Shown piece by piece: positions 1 to 6,743 of a stretch of 7,363 nucleotides of DNA; positions within the stretch are counted from its first letter, which is position 1; every line of letters starts with the position of its first letter. The stretch is from Alphaproteobacteria bacterium (GTDB lineage: Bacteria > Pseudomonadota > Alphaproteobacteria > Micavibrionales > Micavibrionaceae): positions 1 to 7,363 of the forward strand of contig JAGLKL010000065.1 of NCBI GenBank assembly GCA_023141075.1, written 5' to 3'. The notes under the pieces are model-generated. The model saw only the letters and a list, made by a program, of their open reading frames with translations, was not told where the DNA came from and did no database searches. The position numbers and the translations under genes were made by a program.

Positions 1-40
1 TATAGTAGTTTCACTTAAAAATAGAGATGCATTACTAAGT

Positions 41-598
41 ATGACCTATAATTACGATAAAAAAGCATATCAGCAAGTCATTCGCTTGAGCCGCGATAAT
101 AGCGATCATTTGCTGCCAAAGAATTTCTTCAGTGTACTTGTTCGCCGGTTTTTCCCGGTTATGTGTCTGATTTATCTGGTTTCCATTTTTTGTATTGCGG
201 TGAGTTCCGGGAACTTCAAACATCATTTTCTCTACGACAATATGGCTTATTTCAGGAGTATTCTGGTTGTGGTGTGGTGTGCAGGACCGGCAGTTGTATG
301 GATATTGCTGTTTGCTAATCCAATATTTAGGCATATGGCCAATCTCTGGTTTAAAATTTTGGCTGGATTGTTACAGCTTACAATTTGTCTGAGCTATTTT
401 ATGTTTCCTGAAATGGAAATGTATGGGATGCGCAGTTATTTGATTTTGTCTTTCCCGTCTTTCTTCCTGATGTATTATCTTTTTGTGATTGACCCGCTTC
501 CTCTTGAAGTAGTGTACCCACTCAATGCATTGGGCGTGTGTGCGTTGATATGGGGCGTGAGCGTGGAGTTCATTATGGTGGAACAACTTAATATGTGA
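41..598 (+). CDS. Hypothetical five-helix inner-membrane protein
   Basis: I do not recognise a family for this 185-residue protein. The first 35 residues are polar and basic, with a Tyr/Lys/Arg-rich start. Five strongly hydrophobic stretches follow at about residues 38-55, 73-92, 103-122, 132-150 and 158-180, so it is very likely an integral inner-membrane protein. There is no cleavable signal peptide and no catalytic motif that I can name. The loop at 123-131 is Met-rich (four Met with two Glu). The ATG at 41 is the first start in the frame. No clear Shine-Dalgarno sequence precedes it, and only 40 bases upstream are visible, so the start is moderately sure. The gene ends 4 bp before the true 3' end of the convergent polyprenyl synthase gene, which leaves no room for a separate terminator. 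A membrane location is well supported, but the function is unknown. Confidence 0.75.
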   Translation: MTYNYDKKAYQQVIRLSRDNSDHLLPKNFFSVLVRRFFPVMCLIYLVSIFCIAVSSGNFKHHFLYDNMAYFRSILVVVWCAGPAVVWILLFANPIFRHMANLWFKILAGLLQLTICLSYFMFPEMEMYGMRSYLILSFPSFFLMYYLFVIDPLPLEVVYPLNALGVCALIWGVSVEFIMVEQLNM

Positions 599-602
599 TC
601 CA

Positions 603-755
603 TTAAAAGCTTCTGGATAGTATGAAATCTGCCAGATCATTGAGCAGCGGTTTATATTTATTGTCCGGGGCAGAAGCAAGAGCAGCCTTGGCCTCATCAA
701 CGTATTGGCGGGCAAGGTCTACTGTATTTTCCAGCGCATTATGTTTTGTTATATT
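603..755 (-). pseudogene. ispB: Displaced C-terminal segment of the polyprenyl diphosphate synthase gene
   Basis: Read on the minus strand one frame away from the main synthase frame, this stretch encodes about 50 residues: ITKHNALENTVDLARQ, then YVDEAKAALA, and finally LADFILSRSF before a TAA at 603-605. This is the typical end of an IspB-type synthase: a helix in which the chain shortens 'HNALE-T', then an Ala-rich helix, then the closing 'LADFI..R' helix. It has no start codon or ribosome binding site of its own and cannot be an independent gene. Joined to the upstream frame after removal of one base, it gives a protein of 342 residues, the normal family length. Its stop lies only 4 bp from the stop of the convergent membrane-protein gene, which fits this being the natural gene end. 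Confidence 0.85.
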
Positions 756-1632
756 ATGTCATGGCCTGATTAAAGTCGTTTTCATTTTGCTGTTTTTCAC
801 CAAGAGTGCGTTGCCAGAAATCTTTTTCTTCATCATTTGCTTTTTGCAGGGCGAAGATAACCGGTGCGGTCATTTTACCTTCTTTAAAATCATCACCTAT
901 TTCCTTGCCAAGTTTTTTCTGATCGGCAGCGTAATCAAGGACATCATCAATGATTTGGAAGGTTGTTCCTATATTTGTTCCGTATAAGTGCATGGCCGAG
1001 CGCTCTTCATCGCTTCGCTCAGAGAGCACAGCGCCAACTTCGGTAGAGGCTGAAAACAAAGCGGCAGTTTTTGATTCAATGACTTGTATATAGGTATCCA
1101 TATTTGTCTGGATGTCGTTGGTGGTGGCAAGCTGTAATATTTCGCCTTGAGCAATGATCGCAGAAGCATCTGATAGAATGCGCAGGATTTCGAGGGAGTT
1201 ACTTTCAACCATCATTTGGAAAGATTTTGAAAACAGAAAATCTCCGACTAAAATGCTGGCCTGATTTCCAAAGACGAGGTTGGCGGTCTGGCGTCCTCGG
1301 CGCTTGCGGCTTTCATCAACAACATCATCATGTAAGAGCGTGGCGGTATGGATGAACTCTACGGCGGCGGCCAGATGATATGCTTTATGCATGGGGCCAT
1401 CAAAGAGGGCAGTGCCGGCGAGTGTTAATAACGGGCGGATGCGTTTTCCTCCGGCGGTAGTCAGATATTGTGTCAGTGTTGGGATTAGAGAAACGTCTGA
1501 GTGCATATTTTGAATGATTATGGCGTTGACTGCACGCATATCATCATCCAAAAGCGCGGCCAGTGTGTTTAACGGATTGTCTTTTCCGAGCGTGGGTGAG
1601 GGCGCGGCAGTTTGTTTTTGTTGTGCATGCAT
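754..1632 (-). CDS. ispB: Polyprenyl diphosphate synthase (octaprenyl/decaprenyl type), C-terminus cut by frameshift
   Basis: This is a trans-isoprenyl diphosphate synthase, which adds isopentenyl diphosphate units to an allylic primer to build the side chain of ubiquinone or another quinone. The frame gives 292 residues. Visible motifs are GGKRIRP at 61-67, the first Asp-rich motif HDDVVD at 101-106, a Lys in ESKTA at 187-191, and the second Asp-rich motif DDVLD at 229-233, followed by GKMTAPV at 252-258. All substrate and magnesium ligands are therefore present. The family is usually about 320-345 residues, so this frame is short by about 50. The missing part is present just downstream in another frame (603-755). 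A single extra base at 754/755 creates an immediate TAA, and removing it restores a 342-residue protein. The ATG at 1632 fits the family N-terminus, although no Shine-Dalgarno sequence is visible. Chain length cannot be read from the sequence. The frameshift may be a sequencing or assembly error, or a real mutation. Confidence 0.88.
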   Translation of the reverse strand: MHAQQKQTAAPSPTLGKDNPLNTLAALLDDDMRAVNAIIIQNMHSDVSLIPTLTQYLTTAGGKRIRPLLTLAGTALFDGPMHKAYHLAAAVEFIHTATLLHDDVVDESRKRRGRQTANLVFGNQASILVGDFLFSKSFQMMVESNSLEILRILSDASAIIAQGEILQLATTNDIQTNMDTYIQVIESKTAALFSASTEVGAVLSERSDEERSAMHLYGTNIGTTFQIIDDVLDYAADQKKLGKEIGDDFKEGKMTAPVIFALQKANDEEKDFWQRTLGEKQQNENDFNQAMT

Positions 1633-1642
1633 AATAAGTTCG

Positions 1643-1671
1643 TTTAGAACAGGTTTTTTCTATTCAGGCAA
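1643..1671 (-). promoter_or_regulatory. Possible sigma-70 promoter for the polyprenyl synthase gene
   Basis: On the minus strand, TTGCCT (1671-1666) and TCTAAA (1648-1643) are separated by exactly 17 bp. Each matches the -35 and -10 consensus at four of six positions. Transcription would start about 4-6 bases before the ATG at 1632, so the mRNA would be nearly leaderless. That would agree with the absence of a Shine-Dalgarno sequence there. The match is modest and could be chance. Co-transcription from the upstream charged-protein gene is the alternative. Confidence 0.3.
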
Positions 1672-1690
1672 GTTGTAATAGATCCTGATT

Positions 1691-2299
1691 CTAATCAATC
1701 GACCCATAGGATCTGGAATTCATGGGGCCTTGTTTTTTCTGTGATTCTTTATAACGCTCAAGAATTTCGGTAATGCCACCGGATTGTTTCTGCTCGCTCT
1801 TCTTATCTTCCTTTTCGGTCTTATATTCGTCTTCGGTTTCATCTTCCTTTTCGGTCTTATCTTCGTCTTTGGGTTCTTTTTTCTTCTTTTCTTTTTCGGT
1901 TTTATTACGTTGTGCCAAGTCACTATAATGATTCCAGATTTTATCGCTTTCTGTCAGTTCATCATCATCTTTTTCTTCCACTGAATTTTCTTCTTCTGAA
2001 TCCCCGGTTTCTTCCTGTTCTTTTTCCTTGGCTACTTTCTTCTGATATTTTGTTGTGTCCCAGTTTTTAGTGTGCATTTTTCCTCTGTTCTCCTGTTCGG
2101 ATTTAATGAGGTCAGCCAATGTGGAGTTGGTTGTCTCAGAAGAGTCTTTTTCTTTGGTTTCTTCATCTGTAAAAGTGTCATTGGCGGCACCATCTTGTTC
2201 TTGTGCATGTAAGATTTGTGGTGCAGACATTACGACTAACGCAAAAGCCGTTAACAACAGGAGGTGGATGTAGGTTGTTTTGTGATTGCTACGAGGCAT
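1691..2299 (-). CDS. Secreted Glu/Lys/Asp-rich low-complexity protein with tandem repeat
   Basis: I do not recognise this 202-residue protein. Residues 1-32 look like a Sec signal peptide: a basic start with Arg3 and Lys7, a hydrophobic core at about 11-26, and a likely cleavage after LHA (30-32). The mature part is almost entirely charged and rich in Glu, Lys, Asp, Ser and Thr, so it is probably disordered or coiled. Three less repetitive islands stand out: LADLIKSEQENRGK (61-74), IWNHYSDLAQRNK (121-133) and ITEILERYKESQKKQG (176-191). The first and last resemble each other (hydrophobic helix, then Gln/Lys, then Gly), which hints at short helical binding segments. A 12-residue unit beginning KTEKED is repeated at 148-159 and 160-171, with a degenerate copy from 133. 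The start is supported by AGGA (minus strand, 2310-2307) seven bases before the ATG. It lies 58 bp upstream of the synthase gene on the same strand. A periplasmic or envelope location is inferred, and the function is unknown. Confidence 0.72.
   Translation of the reverse strand: MPRSNHKTTYIHLLLLTAFALVVMSAPQILHAQEQDGAANDTFTDEETKEKDSSETTNSTLADLIKSEQENRGKMHTKNWDTTKYQKKVAKEKEQEETGDSEEENSVEEKDDDELTESDKIWNHYSDLAQRNKTEKEKKKKEPKDEDKTEKEDETEDEYKTEKEDKKSEQKQSGGITEILERYKESQKKQGPMNSRSYGSID
1805..1876. repeat. Two-copy 36-bp imperfect tandem repeat inside the charged-protein gene
   Basis: Positions 1805-1840 and 1841-1876 match at 33 of 36 bases by my alignment, and the first 20 bases of each copy are identical. 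The period is 12 codons, so the duplication keeps the frame and yields two KTEKED-type units in the protein. A decayed third copy (cttttctttttcggtttta) lies just beyond, around 1885-1904. It looks like a recent in-frame slippage or unequal-crossover duplication. Confidence 0.85.
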
Positions 2300-2373
2300 A
2301 TTTTGTTCCTATAAATATAACGTGATCACTTTAAAGTTATTACCATCCTAATTTTAAGGATACAGGAAAGTTT
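2300..2373. promoter_or_regulatory. Divergent promoter region with GTGATCAC palindrome
   Basis: These 74 bp separate two genes pointing away from each other, so both must start transcription here. The region is AT-rich. It holds a perfect 8-bp palindrome GTGATCAC (2322-2329), flanked by ATAAC (2317-2321) and GTTAT (2336-2340), which form a wider inverted pair around it. Ribosome binding sites lie at each end: TCCT at 2307-2310 for the minus-strand gene and AGGAAA at 2364-2369 for the plus-strand gene. I could not place confident -35/-10 pairs in either direction. The palindrome sits where an operator would be expected, but no regulator can be named. Confidence 0.4.
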
Positions 2374-2913
2374 ATGCAAGATACACCGTATAAAATTGAT
2401 GTGCTTGGTACGAATGAAGGTTATCAGAAGATGTTTCGGCGTATGCTGGAGGGTCAGAAATACTTCCGTAACGGGGCGTTGTATTTTGAACGTTGTTTTG
2501 AGCGCCAGACGTTGGGTGAGCTGGATATTGTGCTGGCTTGGAAAGAAGGAAACGGGACGCAAGGGCAAGCTATCGGTTATGCGCTTTTGAACTGGCAGCC
2601 CAAATATGCGTATTTTAAAAAGAACGATATCCCGGAAATACAAGACCTGAATGTGGTGAGCGTTCATCGCAGGCAGGGTATTGGATGTGCGATTATCGAA
2701 TTTTGTGAAAGCCGCGTTTCCGGGAAAGGTTATAAACAAATGGGAATCGGTGTAGGGCTGGATGCTTCCTTTGGGGCGGCGCAGCGTTTATACGTTTCTA
2801 TGGGTTATATCCCCGATGGTAATGGTATCAGCTATGATCGTAAGCAGGTCGTTGTTGGAGAATTTAGACCTATCGATGAGAATCTGTGTTTGATGATGAG
2901 TAAGGAAATCTAA
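2374..2913 (+). CDS. GNAT family N-acetyltransferase
   Basis: This 179-residue protein is of the GCN5-related N-acetyltransferase type, which transfers an acetyl group from acetyl-CoA to an amine. The core strand DLNVVSVHRR leads into RRQGIG (99-104), the motif A loop that binds the pyrophosphate of CoA. A following helix (IIEFCESRVSGKGY, 107-120), strand MGIGVGL (123-129) and motif B-like AAQRLYVSMGY (135-145) complete the fold. The N-terminal 60 residues (with FRRMLEGQKYF and YFERCFERQTLG) vary among the family and set the acceptor, so the substrate cannot be told. The ATG at 2374 has AGGAAA at 2364-2369, four bases closer than ideal but clear. It is divergent from the charged secreted protein gene and 107 bp upstream of ppdK, so it may or may not share a transcript with the latter. 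It looks complete and is probably cytoplasmic. Confidence 0.85.
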   Translation: MQDTPYKIDVLGTNEGYQKMFRRMLEGQKYFRNGALYFERCFERQTLGELDIVLAWKEGNGTQGQAIGYALLNWQPKYAYFKKNDIPEIQDLNVVSVHRRQGIGCAIIEFCESRVSGKGYKQMGIGVGLDASFGAAQRLYVSMGYIPDGNGISYDRKQVVVGEFRPIDENLCLMMSKEI

Positions 2914-3006
2914 ATTTTCTTTTGTTTAAGAGATTAGAGGGAAGAAATGATTTCTTTTATACGATTCACTGTGCTAAACCCGAAATGCAATGAAAACCAG
3001 TTCGGT

Positions 3007-3012
3007 AGGAGG
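3007..3012 (+). promoter_or_regulatory. Strong Shine-Dalgarno site for ppdK
   Basis: AGGAGG, a perfect match to the anti-Shine-Dalgarno core, lies eight bases before the ATG at 3021. It is the strongest ribosome binding site in the window and fixes the start of the dikinase. It implies high translation, as expected for a central-metabolism enzyme. Confidence 0.85.
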
Positions 3013-3020
3013 ACAGTTTT

Positions 3021-5702
3021 ATGACAAAATGGGTTTATAATTTCGGCAATAATAACAACGATGGTGATGCCTCGATGAGTGATCTTCTGGGTGGCAAAGG
3101 TTGTAATTTGGCTGAAATGGCTTCATTGGGATTGCCGGTTCCTCCCGGATTTACGATTACTACACAGGTTTGTACGCATTATTACGAAAACGATCAGAGC
3201 TATCCAGCGTCTTTGGAGGAACAGGTCGTGAAATCTTTGGCTCTAGTAGAAGAAGCCATGGAGATGCGTTTTGGTGATTCTGAAAACCCGCTTTTAGTTT
3301 CTGTGCGTTCTGGTGCACGCGCATCCATGCCGGGCATGATGGATACTGTTTTGAACCTCGGTTTAAATGATGAAACGGTTGAAGGGCTTGCCCGCAAATC
3401 CAATGATGAGCGCTTTGCTTGGGATTCGTATCGTCGTTTTATTCAGATGTATAGTGATGTTGTTTTGGGGGTGGAGCATTATGATTTTGAAGACATCCTT
3501 GATACTTATAAGCGTGAGGAAGATATTTATCATGATACGGATGTTACGGTGGAAGGGTGGAAGGAAATTGTCAGACGGTATAAAGAACTGGTTCAAAGAA
3601 AACTTGGTAGTCCGTTTCCAAGCAACCCGAAGGAGCAATTATGGGGCGCTATCGGTGCGGTTTTCCAGTCATGGATGGTGCCGCGTGCGGTGACATATCG
3701 CCGAATTCATGAAATCCCTGAGGACTGGGGCACAGCAGTGAATGTTCAGGCTATGGTGTTTGGTAATATGGGAGAGAATTGTGCGACAGGCGTGGCTTTT
3801 ACACGCGACCCTTCAAATGGTGAAAATTTCTTTTACGGCGAATATTTGATTAATGCGCAAGGTGAGGACGTTGTGGCCGGAATCAGAACGCCGCAATCAC
3901 TGACAATTAAAGGCAGAGAAAAGGAAGGTTCTTCTACGCCGTCGCTGGAAGAATCAATGCCCGAAGTTTTTGCACAGCTTAACGAGTTGCGTTTGAAGCT
4001 TGAGACTCATTTTCGCGATATGCAGGATATTGAGTTTACGGTGCAAAAAGGTGAGCTGTTCATGCTTCAGACACGTGCCGGAAAACGGACGGCGGTGGCG
4101 GCTTTGAAGATTGCTGTTGATATGGTTGAAGAAGGGCTTATCGATAAAGACGAGGCGCTCTTGCGGATTGATCCGAAATCATTAGAGCAGCTATTGCATC
4201 CGCGGCTTGATCCTGATGCGCCGCGTGATGTGATCGCCAAAGGGCTTCCGGCTTCTCCGGGTGCGGCTTCCGGTGCTGTGGTGTTTAATGCTGATGATGC
4301 GGAAAAGCGCGCGCTTGATGGCGAGAAGGTGATTTTGTGTCGTCGGGAAACCTCGCCTGAGGATATCCATGGTATGCATGCTTCCGAAGGGGTACTGACG
4401 TCCCGCGGAGGTATGACCAGTCATGCGGCAGTCGTTGCGAGAGGAATGGGCAAGACCTGTGTGGCCGGAGCCAGTGAGTTGTTTATTGATCAAAAAGATA
4501 AATTGATCCGATGTGGTGATATTGAGTTTGGTGAAGGAGATATTATTACAATTGATGGCATTACCGGTGAGATTATGCGTGGTGAAGTGGCTTCTATTGA
4601 GCCTGAGCTATCAGTGGATTTTGTGACGCTGATGGAATGGGCGGATAAACGCCGACGCATGTGTGTACGCGCCAATGCTGAGACAATTAAAGATTCTCAG
4701 ATTGCCCGTAATTTTGGTGCGGAAGGGATTGGCTTGTGCCGCACTGAACACATGTTCTTTGATCCGAAGCGTATTCAAAATGTACGCGAAATGATTTTTG
4801 CGTCAGATGAGAAGGCACGCCGAGAAGTCTTAGACAGGTTATTGCCAGAGCAACGTGGGGATTTTGAACAACTTTTTGAAATTATGATGGGATTGCCTGT
4901 GACGGTGCGTCTTCTTGATCCTCCATTACATGAGTTTTTACCTCATACGCCGGATGATATTGCAAGCTTTTCAAAGGCTGCGGGTATCGACGATGACACT
5001 GTGCGTTTGCGTTTGGCTGAGTTGGCAGAATCCAATCCAATGCTTGGACATAGAGGATGCCGATTAGGAATTTCTTATCCTGAAATCTATGAAATGCAAA
5101 CCCGTGCGATTTTTGAGGCTGCGGTTAATGTTCAACGGAAAAGCGAAGGTATTATTATTGCTCCGGAGATTATGATCCCGCTTGTAGGCGCACGTAAAGA
5201 GCTGGAGTTAATGCGTGAAGTTGTGGATAAGACTGCTCAAAAGGTTTTCGAAGAGCAGGGTGTCAAACTTGCTTATTTGGTGGGAACCATGATCGAGTTG
5301 CCGCGTGCTGCGCTTACGGCTGATGAAATTGCCGAGATAGCAGATTTCTTTAGTTTTGGAACAAATGACCTAACCCAGACGACGCTCGGGATGAGTCGTG
5401 ATGATGCATCTAACTTTTTGCCGGAATATACGCTTAAAGGTATTTATGAGCGTGATCCGTTTGTGTCGATTGATGTAGCGGGTGTAGGGGCTTTGGTTGA
5501 TATCGGTGTAAAAAAAGGTCGTGGGGTTAATCCTGATCTTAAAGTAGGGATATGTGGAGAACATGGCGGCGATCCGGCTTCTATCAATTTTTGTGAGCAG
5601 GTCGGGATGACTTATGTATCTTGTTCTCCCTACCGTGTGCCGATAGCAAGGTTGGCTGCAGCTCATGCAGCTATTCGTTATTCTTCCGATAAAGTTGATT
5701 GA
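3021..5702 (+). CDS. ppdK: Pyruvate, phosphate dikinase
   Basis: PPDK interconverts pyruvate + ATP + phosphate with PEP + AMP + pyrophosphate in the cytoplasm. It serves gluconeogenesis or a pyrophosphate-linked glycolysis. The 893 residues match the usual bacterial length of about 870-900. The N-terminal ATP-grasp domain has GGKGCNLAEMASLGLPVPPG (24-43) and SVRSGARASMPGMMDT (94-109). The swivelling phosphohistidine domain has SRGGMTSH (461-468), with His468 as the phospho-carrier. The C-terminal PEP/pyruvate TIM barrel has GLCRTEHMF (571-579), VRLLDPPLHEFLP (629-641), GTMIELPRA (755-763), FGTNDLTQTTLG (779-790) and GICGEHGGDP (843-852). Cys845 is the expected general acid. Every key residue I looked for is present. 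The start is fixed by AGGAGG at 3007-3012. Thr466 and Ser467 before the histidine are the positions phosphorylated by PDRP-type regulators in other systems, but no such regulator gene is in this window. A 75-bp gap separates it from the glycosyltransferase downstream. Confidence 0.98.
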   Translation: MTKWVYNFGNNNNDGDASMSDLLGGKGCNLAEMASLGLPVPPGFTITTQVCTHYYENDQSYPASLEEQVVKSLALVEEAMEMRFGDSENPLLVSVRSGARASMPGMMDTVLNLGLNDETVEGLARKSNDERFAWDSYRRFIQMYSDVVLGVEHYDFEDILDTYKREEDIYHDTDVTVEGWKEIVRRYKELVQRKLGSPFPSNPKEQLWGAIGAVFQSWMVPRAVTYRRIHEIPEDWGTAVNVQAMVFGNMGENCATGVAFTRDPSNGENFFYGEYLINAQGEDVVAGIRTPQSLTIKGREKEGSSTPSLEESMPEVFAQLNELRLKLETHFRDMQDIEFTVQKGELFMLQTRAGKRTAVAALKIAVDMVEEGLIDKDEALLRIDPKSLEQLLHPRLDPDAPRDVIAKGLPASPGAASGAVVFNADDAEKRALDGEKVILCRRETSPEDIHGMHASEGVLTSRGGMTSHAAVVARGMGKTCVAGASELFIDQKDKLIRCGDIEFGEGDIITIDGITGEIMRGEVASIEPELSVDFVTLMEWADKRRRMCVRANAETIKDSQIARNFGAEGIGLCRTEHMFFDPKRIQNVREMIFASDEKARREVLDRLLPEQRGDFEQLFEIMMGLPVTVRLLDPPLHEFLPHTPDDIASFSKAAGIDDDTVRLRLAELAESNPMLGHRGCRLGISYPEIYEMQTRAIFEAAVNVQRKSEGIIIAPEIMIPLVGARKELELMREVVDKTAQKVFEEQGVKLAYLVGTMIELPRAALTADEIAEIADFFSFGTNDLTQTTLGMSRDDASNFLPEYTLKGIYERDPFVSIDVAGVGALVDIGVKKGRGVNPDLKVGICGEHGGDPASINFCEQVGMTYVSCSPYRVPIARLAAAHAAIRYSSDKVD

Positions 5703-5764
5703 TCCGGCAACAGTTTAGCGGACAATTTTTATGCTTTTTGGGCTTTTGTAACAAGACCATTGTT

Positions 5765-5769
5765 GGGAG
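5765..5769 (+). promoter_or_regulatory. Ribosome binding site that decides the glycosyltransferase start
   Basis: GGGAG lies eight bases before the ATG at 5778. The frame is also open from a TTG at 5760, but that codon has no Shine-Dalgarno sequence at a workable distance, and a start there would place this site inside the gene. The ATG is therefore preferred. Confidence 0.6.
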
Positions 5770-5777
5770 TGGTGGCC

Positions 5778-6743
5778 ATGAAAAATAGTGATGTTCGCAA
5801 GGTTTTATTTATCACGTCCAGCCGGATTGGGGATGCAGTTTTATCCTCCAATCTTCTTAGTCATGTACAGGAGGAATACCCGAATGCAAAGATAACAATT
5901 TGCTGTGGGCCTTTGGCGGTTTCGTTATTTGAAGGTGTTCCGGCGCTGGAGCGTATTATTCCTATTAAGAAACAGCGTTATAACAAGCACTGGTACGCGT
6001 TGTGGAAAGAAATTGTGGGAACGCGCTTTGATATCGTGATTGATTTGCGTAACTCGATTGTCTCACGGTTTATTCGTGCTAAAAAGCGCTATATTCACGG
6101 AAGCCGGATTGACAAGAGCAAGCCTAAGGTGAAACAAAATGCTTCTGTGATGGGGCTTGATCCAGCGCCCGATCCGCAGATATGGTTTACTGAAGCACAA
6201 AAGATGCGTGCGGCTGAGCTCATACCAGAGGGTGGTAAGGTGTTTGGTGTGGGGTCTACGTCGAATTGGATTGGTAAAACATGGACGGAAGACCGTTTCA
6301 TCGAGATTATTCAATGGATGATTGGTGAAGGTGGTTTTATGGAAGGTTCGCGTGTGGCGGTTTTTGGTGCTCCAGGAGAGGAAGCTGTTGCGCACCGTGT
6401 TTTGGCGGCTGTGCCTGATGGGTTAGGTCTGGATATTATTGCCAAGGGAACGCCCGGGGACGCGGCAGCATGTCTGGAGCGTTGTGATTTTTATATCGGC
6501 AATGATTCAGGTTTAATGCATTGTGCGGCAGCAGTGGGAACGCCGACGCTTGGTTTGTTTGGCCCCGGATATCCTGATATTTACGGCCCTTGGGGAAAGC
6601 GCACTGCTATAGCTCGTACGCCGGAAACTGTCTATGAGCTTACAGGTTATGAAGGGTATGATTCTAAGACTTGCGGTTGTTTGATGGGAACGTTAACCGT
6701 CGATCATGTCAAAGAGGTCATAAAGCAAAACTGGCCGCTTTAA
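5778..6743 (+). CDS. Glycosyltransferase family 9 (LPS heptosyltransferase-like)
   Basis: This 321-residue protein has the two-Rossmann (GT-B) layout of family 9, whose members add heptose from ADP-heptose to the LPS inner core on the cytoplasmic face of the inner membrane. The N-terminus reads VLFITSSRIGDAVLSS (9-24); the Asp at 19 in the 'GD.VL' motif is the catalytic-base position in the family. A second feature is FDIVIDLRNS (84-93). The C-terminal nucleotide-sugar domain has GVGSTSNWIGKTW (157-169), VFGAPGEE (195-202) and the signature GNDSGLMHCAAAVGTP (241-256), followed by LGLFGPG (258-264). Family assignment is firm. Whether it is heptosyltransferase I, II, III or a relative with another donor is not decided by the sequence. 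I chose the ATG at 5778 over the TTG at 5760 because of GGGAG eight bases upstream. It may be transcribed with ppdK (75 bp, no clear terminator between), though the two jobs are unrelated. The C-terminus holds CGC (300-302). Confidence 0.9.
   Translation: MKNSDVRKVLFITSSRIGDAVLSSNLLSHVQEEYPNAKITICCGPLAVSLFEGVPALERIIPIKKQRYNKHWYALWKEIVGTRFDIVIDLRNSIVSRFIRAKKRYIHGSRIDKSKPKVKQNASVMGLDPAPDPQIWFTEAQKMRAAELIPEGGKVFGVGSTSNWIGKTWTEDRFIEIIQWMIGEGGFMEGSRVAVFGAPGEEAVAHRVLAAVPDGLGLDIIAKGTPGDAAACLERCDFYIGNDSGLMHCAAAVGTPTLGLFGPGYPDIYGPWGKRTAIARTPETVYELTGYEGYDSKTCGCLMGTLTVDHVKEVIKQNWPL

Noticed and set aside
598..618. ATCCA...TGGAT inverted repeat between the convergent genes as a shared terminator
   Set aside because: It has only 5 bp of stem with an 11-base loop and lies mostly inside the restored synthase frame.
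622..987. Plus-strand open frame across the end of the synthase gene
   Set aside because: It runs antisense to clear synthase codons on the minus strand and has no recognisable protein features of its own. It is a shadow frame.
1665..1695. TCAGG...CCTGA inverted repeat between the charged-protein gene and the synthase gene
   Set aside because: It has a five-base stem and a 15-base loop, and on the minus strand it is followed by A rather than T, so it is not a terminator.
1784..1984. Plus-strand Phe/Leu-rich frame that looks like a membrane protein
   Set aside because: It is the antisense of the Glu/Lys-rich repeat region (GAA/AAA read backwards gives TTC/TTT), so its hydrophobicity is an artefact.
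2941..2962. Short hairpin AAGAAA-tga-TTTCTT after the GNAT gene as a terminator
   Set aside because: The stem is 6 bp with one G-C pair and there is no proper T tract after it, so it is too weak to call.
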